Assembly (NCBI GenBank): GCA_050084515.1
Contig: CM114274.1
Coordinates: 16,120,001-16,184,000, forward strand
Length of the DNA stretch: 64,000 nt
Direction: 5' to 3'
From: Blasia pusilla
Taxonomy: Eukaryota > Marchantiophyta > Marchantiopsida > Blasiales
Below the pieces are notes generated by a model. That model did no database searches. It was given only the letters and a program-made list of their open reading frames with translations, and was not told where the DNA came from. Both the position numbers and the translations under genes were made by a program. Position 1 is the stretch's first letter; every line of letters starts with the position of its first letter. Positions 32,701 to 43,520 of this stretch are shown here, piece after piece.

Positions 32701-34516
32701 TTATTTAGTGTATCCTGTCAGCTACTGGAAACCACTGAGGTGCAAGGACTAAACCTTATTTGAAGGTAACAACAGGTAGCTGAGCGCTGTCCGCTGGTGA
32801 TTCTAACACTCCAGTGCGGTTGCTGTTAATGTAATCAGATTGATCCAGAATTGGCGAAGGCACAGGCTGATAAGGTGGAGGAAAGTGATTCGGGATTGAG
32901 AAGGAAACTCTGGCTAATGGTGGCGAGGCATGTGATCCAACAAGAGAGAGGTGTCAAAGCTGAGAATATCAGGAAAGCTGTAGCCTTTCTGAAAGAAACC
33001 GATGGTTTATTGAAGATTGAAGACATTCTTCCGTTCTTCCCAGACTTTTCTTTAATTGATGATTTCAAGGTATGATGCACCATCTTGATTTTTGGAATCC
33101 CCTCTTTTGGTATGCTGATATGTGTAAGATACAATTGGTGAATGCATTTGGCTGAGTTAGCAAGTTACGTGTGTTGTACAATATAAACTACTAAGACTGT
33201 TTGCCATGTAGGAAGCCATTTGTGCATCATTGGAAGACTACACCAAACAGATTGAAGAGCTTAAACGCCAAATGAATGATGCAACCCTTGGGGCTGATAA
33301 TATTCGTCGAGATATAAGCTCTCTTACTCAACGATATGCAATAGTCAATCAAGATGAAGTGTGTGGAGTAAGTGCTTTATTTTGCTTTGCAGGGCTCTGC
33401 AATCATGTAGAGCTTTAGTTTTCTTACTGCGTGGATCTGAACAACAAGCTAGTGGTAGTAGGCTCACCTAGTTGTATGTTCATGGTCCTGAATTCAGCTG
33501 CGAATGGATTTCTTTACATGTCATAGGTAGTGTGCTAGAAATGATTGTATGGGTATGAGTTTCTTATGTGTGTCATGAAATGGCAATTCTCTTATGGCAG
33601 GTATGTGGGAAACTGATACTGGCATCAAAGGGTTCTCAGAATTCTGGACCACCTGCGAGCAACTATACTTCAGGAATGGCACCCTTCTATGTATTCCCGT
33701 GTGAACACTCTTTCCATGCACAGTGCCTAACGGATTATGTCATGACACACAACGATAAATATGAGGTGAGTTTTTAGAGTCATTTATGGTGGAGTGGTCT
33801 GCAAAGCTAAACTCTCGTCTGATATTGAGATTGCCACCAGTAGAGTTGATTTTTTTTGAGAAGTTAGTTGATTTAGGTTGTTGAGTTATGACCACCCTGC
33901 ATTGCTCCACCATGCCTGATAGCTACTGCAACTTTCTGACTTTGTGTGGGTGGATATCAGAGAGACCGGATTACAGACTTGCGGAACAAATTCATCACAA
34001 TGATCAATGAGGCCCCAGTGCGACCATCCAGGAATAGTATGAATAACACATATGATGAGCAGGTGTCGGCTGATGGCCAGATTCAACCTATTGACCAGGT
34101 AGAACATCTTGTATTGGTTCCACTAAACATGTTGTGTTCAAAAAGTGGGAGAAATAATGTAATAAAGGAGGTTTTGTCTGTTCTTCTCGAGTGTTTTTGA
34201 ATCTTATACACAATCCTTGTGTAAAAGATAGGGTATAGGTTCAACGTAGGAAGTAGGTTTCTAGAGGTGGAAAGATCTAGATTCTTCTTTTGGACGCGAT
34301 TAGGCGAATTATTGCTGAAAGTGACAGAATTGCTGAATGTTTTGCGCACAGGTGCGGGCCCAACTAGATGATGCAGTTGCTGGTGAATGCCCTTTTTGTG
34401 GGGAGTTGATGGTTAGAGAAATTACCCAACCCTTTATATCAGAAGAAGAGCAAGAACTTACGAGTTCATGGGCGATTGGGTCGGGAAGTTTGGCGAAAGA
34501 GTATGGTTTGATGTAG
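14752..34516 (+). CDS. VPS18: VPS18, HOPS/CORVET tethering complex subunit (24 exons)
   Basis: Core subunit of the HOPS and CORVET complexes that tether vesicles to vacuole and endosome membranes. Exons: 14752-14841, 14972-15167, 15416-15628, 15786-15925, 16191-16286, 16531-16598, 16717-16818, 17111-17246, 17432-17569, 18796-18915, 19277-19333, 19896-19955, 20089-20196, 20570-20727, 26646-26724, 27110-27172, 31042-31172, 31454-31559, 32121-32300, 32839-33069, 33212-33367, 33601-33765, 33961-34098, 34352-34516. Phases agree throughout and give 1,031 residues against about 990 in Arabidopsis. An N-terminal beta-propeller (IHAKWKKPRQLSKLKGLLVN) is followed by helical repeats (MHEEAVALALQIDPELAKAQ, DGLLKIEDILPFFPDFS) and a C-terminal RING-H2 with C875, C878, C910, H912, H915, C918, C990 and C993. 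Intron 6 uses a GC donor (16599). Exon 1 and its ATG are the least certain part: the N-terminus is about 40 residues longer than in Arabidopsis. Introns 14 and 16 are enlarged by transposons. Confidence 0.95.
20773..21454 (-). repeat. 3' LTR of the intronic copia
   Basis: Starts TGTTGAAATT (minus strand) after the purine tract AAGAGGGAG and ends ...TTTTCTCA. It contains, unused, the same gag start region as the 5' LTR. Confidence 0.95.
21462..22946 (-). pseudogene. Copia reverse transcriptase and RNase H, frameshifted
   Basis: Reverse transcriptase begins at 22704-22946 (NETWEFVDLPPGRKTIGCKW, YKARLVAKGFNQ) and continues in another frame at 21898-22713 (QMDVKTAFLNGELKEEIYM, catalytic YVDD in IALYVDDLLML, RYLSMANK). 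RNase H occupies 21462-21965 (GFSDASWGDDTDERRSTSG, STTEAEYMALSLAAQEVIWL, TKHIDIKHHFVRE). Two frame changes separate the three blocks. The enzyme pair copies element RNA into DNA when intact. Confidence 0.92.
23019..24790 (-). pseudogene. Copia protease and integrase
   Basis: The protease region (24418-24790) shows GATSHVC and KLMKWQLHGVLYVAD, but a shift falls right at the Asp-Ser-Gly active site near 24640. The integrase frame (23019-24428, 469 codons) is intact: HHCC zinc domain (LWHCRLGHLSEHSI, then CEAC), the DDE core (IHSDVCGPM, VDDKSRKSFVYLI, SPHQNGVAERLNRTL), and the C-terminal region ending before reverse transcriptase. The integrase joins element DNA to the host chromosome. Confidence 0.9.
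24843..25610 (-). pseudogene. Copia gag with CCHC knuckle, frameshifted
   Basis: Two main frames overlap: 25314-25610 (VEKLDGGNYREWSRTMMDIL, the usual copia gag start) and 24970-25344 (AWEIWSKLKSLNKES, then LLSSLPPRFDTMVTIFET). A third frame (24843-25052) carries the knuckle CYICAEKGHLAP, but a 1-nt loss removes the last cysteine from frame. Gag forms the particle shell and binds element RNA. The intact family would use one frame; here three are needed, so it is not functional as read. Confidence 0.85.
25525..25539 (-). promoter_or_regulatory. Primer-binding site matching the anticodon arm of initiator tRNA-Met
   Basis: The plus strand reads GGTGGGCCCATAACC immediately next to the 5' LTR. 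This is the anticodon stem-loop sequence of plant initiator tRNA-Met as I know it, so the minus strand can pair with that internal region rather than with the tRNA 3' end. This is the half-tRNA priming style known from Drosophila copia. Confidence 0.75.
25540..26222 (-). repeat. 5' LTR of the intronic copia, including the gag start
   Basis: Same sequence as the 3' LTR apart from one base. The gag ATG lies at 25608-25610, inside the LTR, so the first 24 or so codons (MDGLADASSDFVQGDTSAGQ onward) are LTR-encoded and the frame then crosses the primer-binding site. Confidence 0.93.
27830..28860 (-). mobile_element. Heavily decayed copia relic in VPS18 intron 16
   Basis: The minus strand retains a pre-integrase-like stretch (HERLGHVNQPRVKALNKSRL, then VEGVSFT) near 28.05-28.15 kb, and protease-side fragments further up (ISVLGPVKNISLVDQSDIGG near 28.35 kb). 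Many stops and shifts. Near 28573 the minus strand reads TCTATACTATTAAGGGAG, a Helitron-like 5' end, so more than one element may be mixed here. Confidence 0.6.
29200..29855. repeat. Probable solo LTR with short internal repeats (intron 16)
   Basis: The motif CACTTAGTGCAATAG..AACCACTCAGGTTAG recurs (29258-29300, 29340-29380) with weaker copies to about 29570, followed by an AT-rich end. No coding potential. The composition is like a retrotransposon LTR; termini and target duplication were not identified. Confidence 0.4.
29860..30115 (-). mobile_element. LINE 3' fragment (intron 16)
   Basis: The minus-strand frame at 29865-30110 aligns with the C-terminal part of the LINE at 8.3-13.3 kb (EEDDPNHVSARTFQASKLSA against CEDDPNRLSARPYVVSKSSA). 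It is a diverged relative, 5'-truncated and broken. Confidence 0.65.
30240..30990 (-). repeat. Diverged LTR of the intron-14 copia family
   Basis: Shares ordered words with the 683-bp LTR (GATTCTACTCAGC, GCAGCAGG, CCAAGAGC, CTGTGCAT, GTGGCTAACCCTA) but is interrupted at about 30540-30800 by unrelated or duplicated sequence. It shows that the family has been active in this locus before. Confidence 0.6.
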
Positions 34517-37280
34517 TTTTCACTCAAATGCAATTTGAGTCTTCCATCAGAGGTGGAAAGAGATGCAGAATGAAAATTTATTGCGTCTTGGAATCATATT
34601 TAAAATAGTACTTTTGGTCCGCATTGTAGATAGACTTGTTCTAAGTAGCTCTTTTTTTGGTAGAAAGTCTTAAACGAAATGAGGACTGCCTTCTAGATCA
34701 TGTAAAGGTTAAGCTCGTATTAAAAAATTATCTTGAGATTAGGTGTGACCTCACTAAGAGGGCCTCTTCCAAAAATGTGTTACGTGCTTACAATGAAATC
34801 GTGTCAGGAATATGGGATTATATATGGATCAGGGGCACCATCTCCCAGAGATAGGAATTCCGTCCAAGTCAATACTTGGAACATGTGTCATTCGCTTTGA
34901 ATAGCCTAATGTTGTGGGTTGTCTCCTGGGATTGTTGTATGCCATAGGAGCAATTGTTCTAGTGTTGACAATGAGGTAAAGTCTCTCCGAATTCAATGAG
35001 TGGCAGCAGCTCGATGTTTTTGGCAGTGTAATGATCGGAGTTGTCACTGGCATTTTTTGTTTTCTTCTGGTTCTATAGTACGAGACTGTACCTCACATTG
35101 TAAAAGAAACGGCCCTTTGAGAGTAGTTGACATGCATGGATGAACACTTGGCTGAGTTTACGAAGGCAAAATTATGTGCGGACGTGACATGTACCTTGTT
35201 TGTTCAGGGACTGATGTGAGATTGCGGTGTCCCGATGGACAAATTGGAATTTGGAAAATATCTAGACGATCAATGGAAAGATCTTGATAGGGATGATATT
35301 TCCTCGTTCTCTTGCCTCTTCGTGGTCCATACTAGTAGGTATGCTCGTTTTTCCCCTCCACTCTCAAATTTGAAATCTCAACCCTAACTTTCTAAGGAAA
35401 TTCGTGAAAAATCGAAAGGCATTCATGAAAAACATCGAGGAAGAATGTCAATTTTCATCCATTATTGAGATTCTTTGTCTGGTGGTTGGGAGAGTTTGAG
35501 AATTTTCTAAATGTTGGTTGATAATATTTTGATGGATAAGGAGTCTAAATTTCAAGGAAGGGTAAATTAACTCGGGGCATTATGATATCATTTAAATTTG
35601 AATGGAGGATTTTAATTACTATGAAGACTGAAATGTTATTACTCTTTTAAGGTTTTAGAAAATATAAATTATATAAAATTTGAAATGAGTAACGTGATTA
35701 TTTTAAAAATTAATCATGTTATTTCACATGTGATATTTTGGGAAAGATAAATAGACTTGAATGGAAAACGAAAATTATGTTGTTAATTAAAATTAGCTAA
35801 GAATTTGTTCAATGAATCTTAGTTTGATGGAGAAAGTGGAAGGGGAAGAATAGTTATTGTTTGAATTTTTACGGAGGAGTGAAATTATTTAAGGTAGATA
35901 GGTATTATGTAAAGGTGTTTTTTTTTAACTTTTTTATTATTTTAAAAACTGGAAATTAGAGTTAAATTTTAAAATTAAATACAAATTGAAAATTTAAACA
36001 TAAGAGAAAAATACTATTATTAACACCTATTTTTTAAAGCCCTTCTATTGACACATGGCTTTTGGATAGTAAGAAAATGTTTCACATGTTATGGACAACA
36101 AAAAAAAAGTTTGAATTTGTGGGCAATATTATTAATTCCTTCCTTTTATAGACTATACACTAACAAAAGCTTTTCTAAATTTTTTTTAATTTTTCGTTCA
36201 TTGCACGGGCATCTTACTAGTATCTTAAATTTTTGTTTACTTCCCTCTTAATATGGCAAATTTATTATGCTTTGATGTTAGCTCTTTACGCTTATTCTTG
36301 AGTTTTTTTTATCGATTAAGAGCCATTTGATTTCATTTTCCCTCCTAATCAGCCCTGATTTTCATTCCCTAATATTTTGAAAGATATGGATTATTTAAAC
36401 GAGAACACATATTCTGTAAAAAAACATATATCTTGGAACGAAAATATAATCTCTTATATATTTTCATTGGAGGTATCGACCTCTTATTGAGAGGTGAATT
36501 AAATGCTTCATTCAAGTCAATTTTGTGTGAAAATAAACCCTTTCTGGGAAATGGGCAATGAGAGCCTAAAATCCTCCTTATTCTATAAATTTTTTTGTTT
36601 TATTTTTTGGAGTAAAATTATTTTTTCATCCTTGGATTCTTGTGATATACACATGATCATGTATCCAAAGGTCTCCTATATGAGGTTGGCCATGGTTGGG
36701 TTCATCTTTTCATTTTACTCATCCGTTTTGTGCATTGAACTCTTTGCATCGAGATCTAAAACCTTAATTTTTGCTAAAGAAATATTAATTTTGGTCTATT
36801 GTTGGCAGAGATAATTACACTATATGTGACCTTGATTCTACCAAAAGATGGACATTGTTTATGTGCACCTTTACTAAAGCCAAACCTATAAATATTAAAT
36901 AAATAGAGACAAAAACCTTCTAAGTTTATCTCCTACGAGGTGAACCTCTTTGTGGAGATCAAGGTCTCTACTCTACACTATTATTGGAATTTTGGCAACG
37001 CTCACATGTATGTTAGTTTCATACAAAAATTGCTTACAGAAAAGCAAACCAACAAACTTAAGGTCTTGTGAGCATTCTCATAAGGCCCTTGAGTGGGGAA
37101 CACTATCCCTAACATGAAAAATTAATGAAAATCATGATGGTCCAAAGCTCCTACATTGTAAAGTCAAACCAAATCCATTCTTGGAGTAAGAGGCTTGGGT
37201 TACTCATATGCCAAGGAGGCCATATCTCCATTGCCTCAAGGAAGGAGATTGAACAAAGAGAGATTGAGCTATTTGACACA
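34517..37280. other. VPS18 3' flank and AT-rich intergenic DNA
   Basis: No gene recognised. From about 35.4 kb the sequence is strongly AT-rich. At 36200-36218 the plus strand reads CATTGCACGGGCATCTTACTAG followed by T, which looks like a plant Helitron 3' end (small hairpin, then CTAG). The element start may be near 35.33 kb, but that is a guess. Confidence 0.45.

Positions 37281-37282
<2 letters not shown>

Positions 37283-37323
<41 letters not shown>
37283..37323. repeat. (CT)n microsatellite at the 5' edge of a LINE fragment
   Basis: Forty-one bases of pure CT repeat ending exactly where LINE homology begins. Confidence 0.97.
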
Positions 37324-37325
<2 letters not shown>

Positions 37326-37958
37326 GCTGAATTTGGGGAGGTCACAATGTAGATCCATACAGTTGAAAATCTGCTCACATTTCTCCAACACCTTGAGGAT
37401 ATCTGCGAGGATGATCCCAATCATATATCCGCCAGAGCCTATGTGGTTTCAAAAATTAGTGCCACCCTTGGGGTAAAAAATTGGTGCTATGATTGCAAGG
37501 AGTAGCTCATCAAATGAGGAATCTCCATCGAAGACTTGCCTACGGCCACCCACGAGGACCTTGCTGAACACACCGACGTCTCTGGGAAAGCAGAGGAAAT
37601 ACATCTCACAAAAATGGTGAAAGAATGAGGCGCTACGACACCCTCATGAACACATGCAGATCCATGCAAAAAGCCTCTTACATCTCTGCCCCCATTCCTA
37701 CTAAGTTACGTCATACATTAGCGAGATTCAAATATCGCTCTACTGACCTGGAGATTGAGAAAGGAAAATTCTCACTGAAGAAAAGGGAGGACATATTATG
37801 TAGATTTTGCAACTCGGGCTTATTGATGATGAACATCATTACCTCTTTGACTGCACCTTTTAGAGTCACATTAGGCTTGACTTCCTGGATCTCTCCAAAA
37901 TTCTTGCTAAATCTCAAAACTAAGTCCCATGGCGTGTGGGGTCTCCGTGGACAATAAA

Positions 37959-37962
<4 letters not shown>
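37324..37962 (+). mobile_element. 5'-truncated LINE copy, same family as 8.3-13.3 kb
   Basis: Starts within the ORF2 C-terminal part (TFLQHLEDICEDDPNH) and runs to the family 3' end (AAAACTAAGTCCCATGG, then ACAATAAATC). It lacks the internal stretch between about 37880 and 37910 that the larger copy has. Coding is broken by stops. The 3' end goes straight into a (TC)n tract, as does the 5' end. Confidence 0.85.

Positions 37963-38049
<87 letters not shown>
37963..38049. repeat. (TC)n microsatellite at the LINE 3' end
   Basis: Eighty-seven bases of pure TC repeat directly after the LINE's AATAAATCTA. Confidence 0.97.
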
Positions 38050-38052
<3 letters not shown>

Positions 38053-39684
38053 AGATGTACCTTATCCTTTTCATTCAAAGCCTTTCCTCTATGATGTGCA
38101 TACATATGTCACAACCTAATTCCTAACCCTCAATAGAGGATTAAGGGAAACCTTCTAAAATACAAAGTGAATCCTGCACTCTTAAAATGAAAAGTTTCCC
38201 TCAAGAGCCCTAAATGGTCTCCAAACTAGGTGTATTCCCATTTGGATTCACACCATTCTCAACCTATGGGTGTCGACACATGCATCTTTGGTTACATTGC
38301 AAAGAAACTCTTTGCTTGAGTAATACTGGTATTATTGACATGAAAATATGCTTTTGGATAAGTGAAATAATGAGAACTCATAATGCCTACCAAATGGATG
38401 CCCTTGCATGAGCTATATCTCTTTTTGCAAGACTCTATAACCTTAAAATTTTAAGCCCCAACCTACCTAGAGGACAAGGTTGGATATATGCCACTCAATC
38501 ATTAATTTAGATTTTGAGAGTATTCTCACATAATCTATATTATAAAAGAAACATGGTTGTTTCCTCTTGGGTTGAAGCCTTCTACAATTAAATAGTACCT
38601 ATGTGTTTTTTTCCCTTTTTAGGACACTTTTTAAATAGATAAAAATTATTTGGTGAAATCTTGAGAGTACATCACACGAGTTTGCATGTACTTGATATTT
38701 TAAATAGGCATATACATTGCCAAAAGTTGGAAACAAGTTTTCTTGTCATTGTTGTGGAACATTCCTACAAAAGAAAAATGACGATAATAAGAAGAGAAGT
38801 AAAATCCACATGCCATATATGGAAGGCCTTCAATGGATCAAAATAGAATTTAAAATAGATGCCATTAAATATGGAACTCCAAACCAACCATGAGTGAATG
38901 CATAGCTGAAAACAATAGACTCTTCACAAAAGGATCTTACATTTGCATGTCTAGAGCATGTGCATATAGTACATATGGATGTAGTTAACTTATACATAGG
39001 ATTTTTTTTAAATGCCCTCACTTTTGAGATTTTTGTGAAAATATTCTTAACTCCATGTAAGTCCATGATGAGAATTGAAAGATAGTGAAAATTACTATTG
39101 AATAGGGATAAGTAGATATCTTGTATATTACTATTTTAATCTATTTAACATGGATGAAAAAATAATTTGTTGGACCATTTTTAAGATAGAATAATATCAA
39201 ATCATCTACACAAAAAGTTTTGTCATGCTTTATAAAAAGAATTAGGTCCAAGTACAAACTTAAGAAAAGAGGTTGGGTTCAAAGAACTTGGTCCCTTAAG
39301 AGTCCCTCAAACTTGAAGGAATGAATTGAGTTCAATGAACTTGGTCTACTCTTGATGGCACACATTTCCCATAAATATAAAGCTTTTCCTCAATTACTTT
39401 GTGGTACTTTCATATGTAGAAAAGCACTATGTTGGCTAGAGAACATTATGACAATGAAAATTTTGGTGATGCAAAAAATCCATATGTCGCTCAAATGCAG
39501 AGAAGGGATCTTACATCTCTTGAGACAAAATAAAAATAAATGTATGGATGATGTAACATCATTAAAAGGTTTGTGTAACAAGTGAAGAGAAAATTCAAGC
39601 GTAAATGAATAAGAATTAGTAGGAGGTAGATGTTCCAAAAAACAACTAACGAAAAGAGAAAATGAGATCAATGTTATTTCTTTA
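38050..39684. other. AT-rich DNA without recognisable genes
   Basis: Frames of up to 77 codons (39352-39585) resemble nothing known. At about 38533 TCTATATTATAAAAG has the look of a Helitron-like terminus. Confidence 0.4.
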
Positions 39685-39894
39685 CTATTGTGTTGCCCGC
39701 GCATGCATGGGTGATGGGAAAAAATGTGTTTTCCTACTTTCCTCACTCTTCTTTTCCCCTCTTAACTTAACAACCCCCTTAACATAACTCTCTCAATTAG
39801 AGGATCAAGTGTTAGTAGTAGGTGAGCCCTCAAAGGATAGATTTCAACACCAAGAGAAGGGTTTCTATAACCCATCCTTTCTTGATAGTATAGA
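39685..39894 (-). mobile_element. Candidate short non-autonomous Helitron
   Basis: The minus strand starts TCTATACTATCAAG between A and T and ends with a hairpin-forming CCCATGCATGCGCGGG a few bases before an ATAG terminus. The last four bases are not the canonical CTRR, so the call is tentative. Confidence 0.35.
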
Positions 39895-40039
39895 TTACGA
39901 TGGAAAGTAAGAAGATAGAACACTAAAGAGTTGAAGGAAATTTTAAATTTAAGATTTGAACTTAGCACAAATTCATGGATAACATGCTAGGATCAAGAGG
40001 AGAGAAAATCAAGAGAGCATGGAAAAAGATCTAGAAAGA

Positions 40040-41040
40040 AGTTTACTTAAGAAGGATAAACAAACATGAGAGATCTTGTAGCGTTGAGTAAGAAAAGCCC
40101 GAGAGAACCAAATAAGCCCGAGAGAACCATCGGTCTTGCTATACTTATATGGAACCATAGAAGAAGTTATACATACCATGAGTTGGGCTATTTGACTGGC
40201 TATAGCTCGAAAATCCTTAGTATTCGCAAGAGAAAACCAAAGGTATCGCGTACTTGTTCCGTGATTTTGTGAAAATTGATGTTTCCGCGTAGAATAAGCG
40301 GTGGTGGGGTGAAGACTACGGCCTTCGGGTTCGGGTCGAGCACTACGTGCCTTCAATCTACAAGGCCTCTCCCGTCGGTCTTCGCGGAGGTTTTCTCCCG
40401 CTCCCGGCGCACTACGTGCCTATCGGTCTGAAGGAAACTTCTTTACGAAAGAAGGACCTGAAGGGCGCGAGACTATAGGGAGAGGTTTCTTTTTTACGTA
40501 ATATTCAAAAAAATTTATTGAACATATATTGCATTTGGTAATGTTTGATATAAGAAAAATTATGGAATCCCCGGGATTCAGAATCGACAACTGCTTCAAT
40601 AAAACGAAGTAGGTAGCAACGACCATCATATATGACAAAATTAAGCTCCTTCCACAAGGTTAAACTAAGTAAAAGGGGATAGATGGCTATCAAATACCAA
40701 TTGGTAGTTTAATATGTTGCTCTATACAGCGAAAAGTTTTGGAGATATGTCGATGAAGTACATCAACTAATCGGATCGTGCGCATGGTCAAGGGAGGTGT
40801 TGGTTCTGGGGCATGCAGTTTATGCGCTACGCGCATAGCGCTGGCCAAATATCGTGCGCGGAAATCGTAAAGCCATTTCTGGTCTTCGGCCCTTCGTACC
40901 TACGGGCGGAAAGGGGGCGAAGACTACGGGCGGAAAGGGGACGAATTTTTTTTTTATTCTATTGTAAAGCCTCACATATCTTGTTCTTCCTCGTTGAATC
41001 ATAATTTTACTCGCGTTAGCTAATAAAATTATGATTCAAG
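40040..41040. other. Possible mitochondrial DNA insertion
   Basis: This stretch has words and composition seen in plant mitochondrial spacers: repeated CTACGGGCGGAAAGGGG (40900 and 40928), CACTACGTGCC (40342 and 40410), GCGCTACGCGCATAGCGC (40828), and duplicated AAGCCCGAGAGAACCA (40097 and 40117). It differs sharply from the AT-rich flanks. Short frames here show no gene I can name. A diverged repeat of other origin is possible. Confidence 0.35.
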
Positions 41041-41099
41041 TTCCATTTTATGACACATGATGAGGCTTCACACGTGTTACTTCATTGGTTGGAATTATT

Positions 41100-43150
41100 G
41101 AATCTATTCAATTGAAATGGAGGGATAAACTTTATGAAGGTATGGGCTGGATTTGAGCTCAACATCCGTTGGGAAGGGTTTGGAAGTGGTCATTTATTGA
41201 TGTGAACAAAATGTCATAATCTCTATATCAAATCAATCTTGAAAGATGTGTTAGAAAATTTACCGAAAAATCAATTTTGAATCACTTAGGGTTTGATTCC
41301 ATGGGTGCAAGGTTGAGATGACCATAGAGGGTCACCTAGTTTTCTGCACCCAAAACTTTTGGGCCTAGAAATGGCACAACTCAACGGATAACATAAAGTT
41401 CGTCCCATTCATTGCGTGACCTAAATTCATGTCATTAATGATATTCATGACTTTAAAACCTTCTACTAATTCTTCCCTTCGTTCTATTCTTTCTTATCCG
41501 TTCCGTCTACCGTGATGGTGTGTATACCTCTTCATGGTGAGCAATTTTTTTTCTCATCCCACGACTTCCCCCCGCTCCGGGACTTCCCCTCCCCGGTATT
41601 CTCCGGTGGTGATTTGTATTTCCATCCCATTCTTTCCCTGGCATGCAAATTTATACTTTTGGTAAACAAATTTGTTTGCATTTAGCGTTTTTTTCTCCTT
41701 CCAAAACTTCCCGTCCGTAGTGGTGGGTTGTACTAATTACAATTGTTTTCTTGTCCCACCATCGAACGGCCGTAAACTAGTTGCCCCTGCTTAACCCCGG
41801 GACCTAATCCCGGACGGCAACGGAGATAACTCAATTAATTAGGAGAGTTGTCAGATGATCGCACCGCGCGATGTCTCCCGGGTCCTCGCAGCGGCGACAA
41901 CGGCGCAGACTGTGATCGCAGTCGCAGTCGTGCGGAAGCCGTGGGCCTCTCACCGCATGGACCCCAGAGCACCCGACTGCGGTCGTCTACGCGGTAGCCC
42001 ACGCTCCTACGTGGTATCGCTCCCGCCGGTCGGCGCACCTAGATACCGGCGAACCACGCTGCCCGCTGCCCGCTGCCCGCTGGAGCCGGATGCCCGTGAT
42101 GTCTGTCCTGAAAATGGGGATGTGCGCACGCTACACAGATTGGTCGATCCGCACGGGGAACGCGCAGTCGACATGCGTTGGACGAGAGCAATGTGGGCCA
42201 TTTGTATTTGTGTCACTGTGTCGCTTCTTCTCCTCTGCAGCGTTGACCCGGAGAAGTAAGACCTGAATGAAATGAAAACGAGCGGTTCCGGTTTGCGTTT
42301 TGTTGGCCCTGGATACGCGTAGATCGCTTGTCAGGTGCGGAGACTCGTGTCAGCGGATCTAATTCGGGGCGGAAGAAGAAGGGAGGCAGAGGCGTGCGGG
42401 AGCGGCGCGAGGACGAAGCGAGACGCAGAGGTGGAGGAAGAGCGACCCGATGCTGTTGCGCGGGCGAGCATTCTTGCTTTTCTTCGTTTCGTGGTGATTT
42501 CGCAGCGGCGACAGGATAGGATTGGCGTACGGCGAGCCTGGCGAGGTCGGACTGAGGGAGACGCGAAGGCGGCGCGGTTCTTCTGGGCCGAAATCCCCCT
42601 CTCGCAAGCTGGAATGAGAGCCAATCGGTGAGTAGGAAATGGATGGCTCCGTTTCGTCTCGTGTCTTGGCGTCAAGCCATTTAGGGCTCGGATGATCCAA
42701 TAAGTTCGGGCTGACTCGGTGCACATCTCTCTCTTTCTAGATTCTATATCAATGAATGAGTAGATCAATTGGGAGAGACTCACTTGGCGTTGGTGTCCAG
42801 ATCCGTCGCGTAATGTGAGCCGTTCCAAGGCATCCCCGACACCACAAAACTTCATCCCCCCTATGTAAGTCTAAACCCGTCATACACTTCGTTCATTGTT
42901 GGTCGAGGGGAAACTAGATTTTTTTGGTCGAGGGTAAACTGGTCATATCCTAGCTCTTACCTTGAAATGGCGGCGGCCATTGATGGCCTCTTAAGATCCT
43001 AAGGACTCGGTCCCATACGGTCGACTTCGTGCCCGATCGCAGTCTGGTTCGCCGCGATCGTCGTACAACAACCGTGTTATCTCCTTCTCGTCGGTTGGAA
43101 ACAGGTGGTAACACGGCGAATTCAATTCAGGTCCCATGAATGGCATCAAC
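41100..43150. other. Unassigned stretch with a GC-rich core (41.84-42.85 kb)
   Basis: The core carries overlapping frames on both strands (for example 41855-42259 plus, 42331-42855 minus), which in GC-rich DNA are expected by chance. I see no known domain, signal peptide or splice pattern that favours one. It could be a decayed gene, a CpG-rich promoter or a transposon part. Confidence 0.4.
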
Positions 43151-43189
43151 AAAGATCCAAAATCCTGGGGCCGGGTGTTGACGACCTCG

Positions 43190-43520
43190 GCTGCATGGGA
43201 TCGGGTCCTAAAAGGATGCGCTGGGTTGGCTCTTGTTTACCACCCTCTCTTGAGACCTCCTTCCTCACCCGCATTTTTTTGAGAACTCTCTCAATAAAGT
43301 GCGGGTGAAAGCCATCTCTCCCTCTCTTATAGCCTCCCTCCCCAAAAATAGCCTTCATAATAGTAATATGCTTGCACATGTTACCGATTGACCCTTGACC
43401 TGATGAATAGGTCACCTGGTTGCCAAAGATCAAAATAGGGAAATCGCCAAAAACAACGTTCCCGATTCAACGGACGTGTCGTCAACCTCATCTAACATCT
43501 CAAGACGAAGTTACAACCAA
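43190..43520 (-). repeat. Gypsy LTR relic related to the 5.5-6.3 kb LTR
   Basis: Read on the minus strand it shares ordered blocks with that LTR: AAAACGTTG-type stretch, CAACCAGGTGAC, GGCTATTTTT, TATAAGAGAGG. Ends are not defined. No coding sequence remains. Confidence 0.6.

Noticed and set aside
42331-42855. 174-codon minus-strand ORF as a gene
   Set aside because: GC-rich DNA with long overlapping frames on both strands, arginine/serine-rich, no domain or splice evidence.
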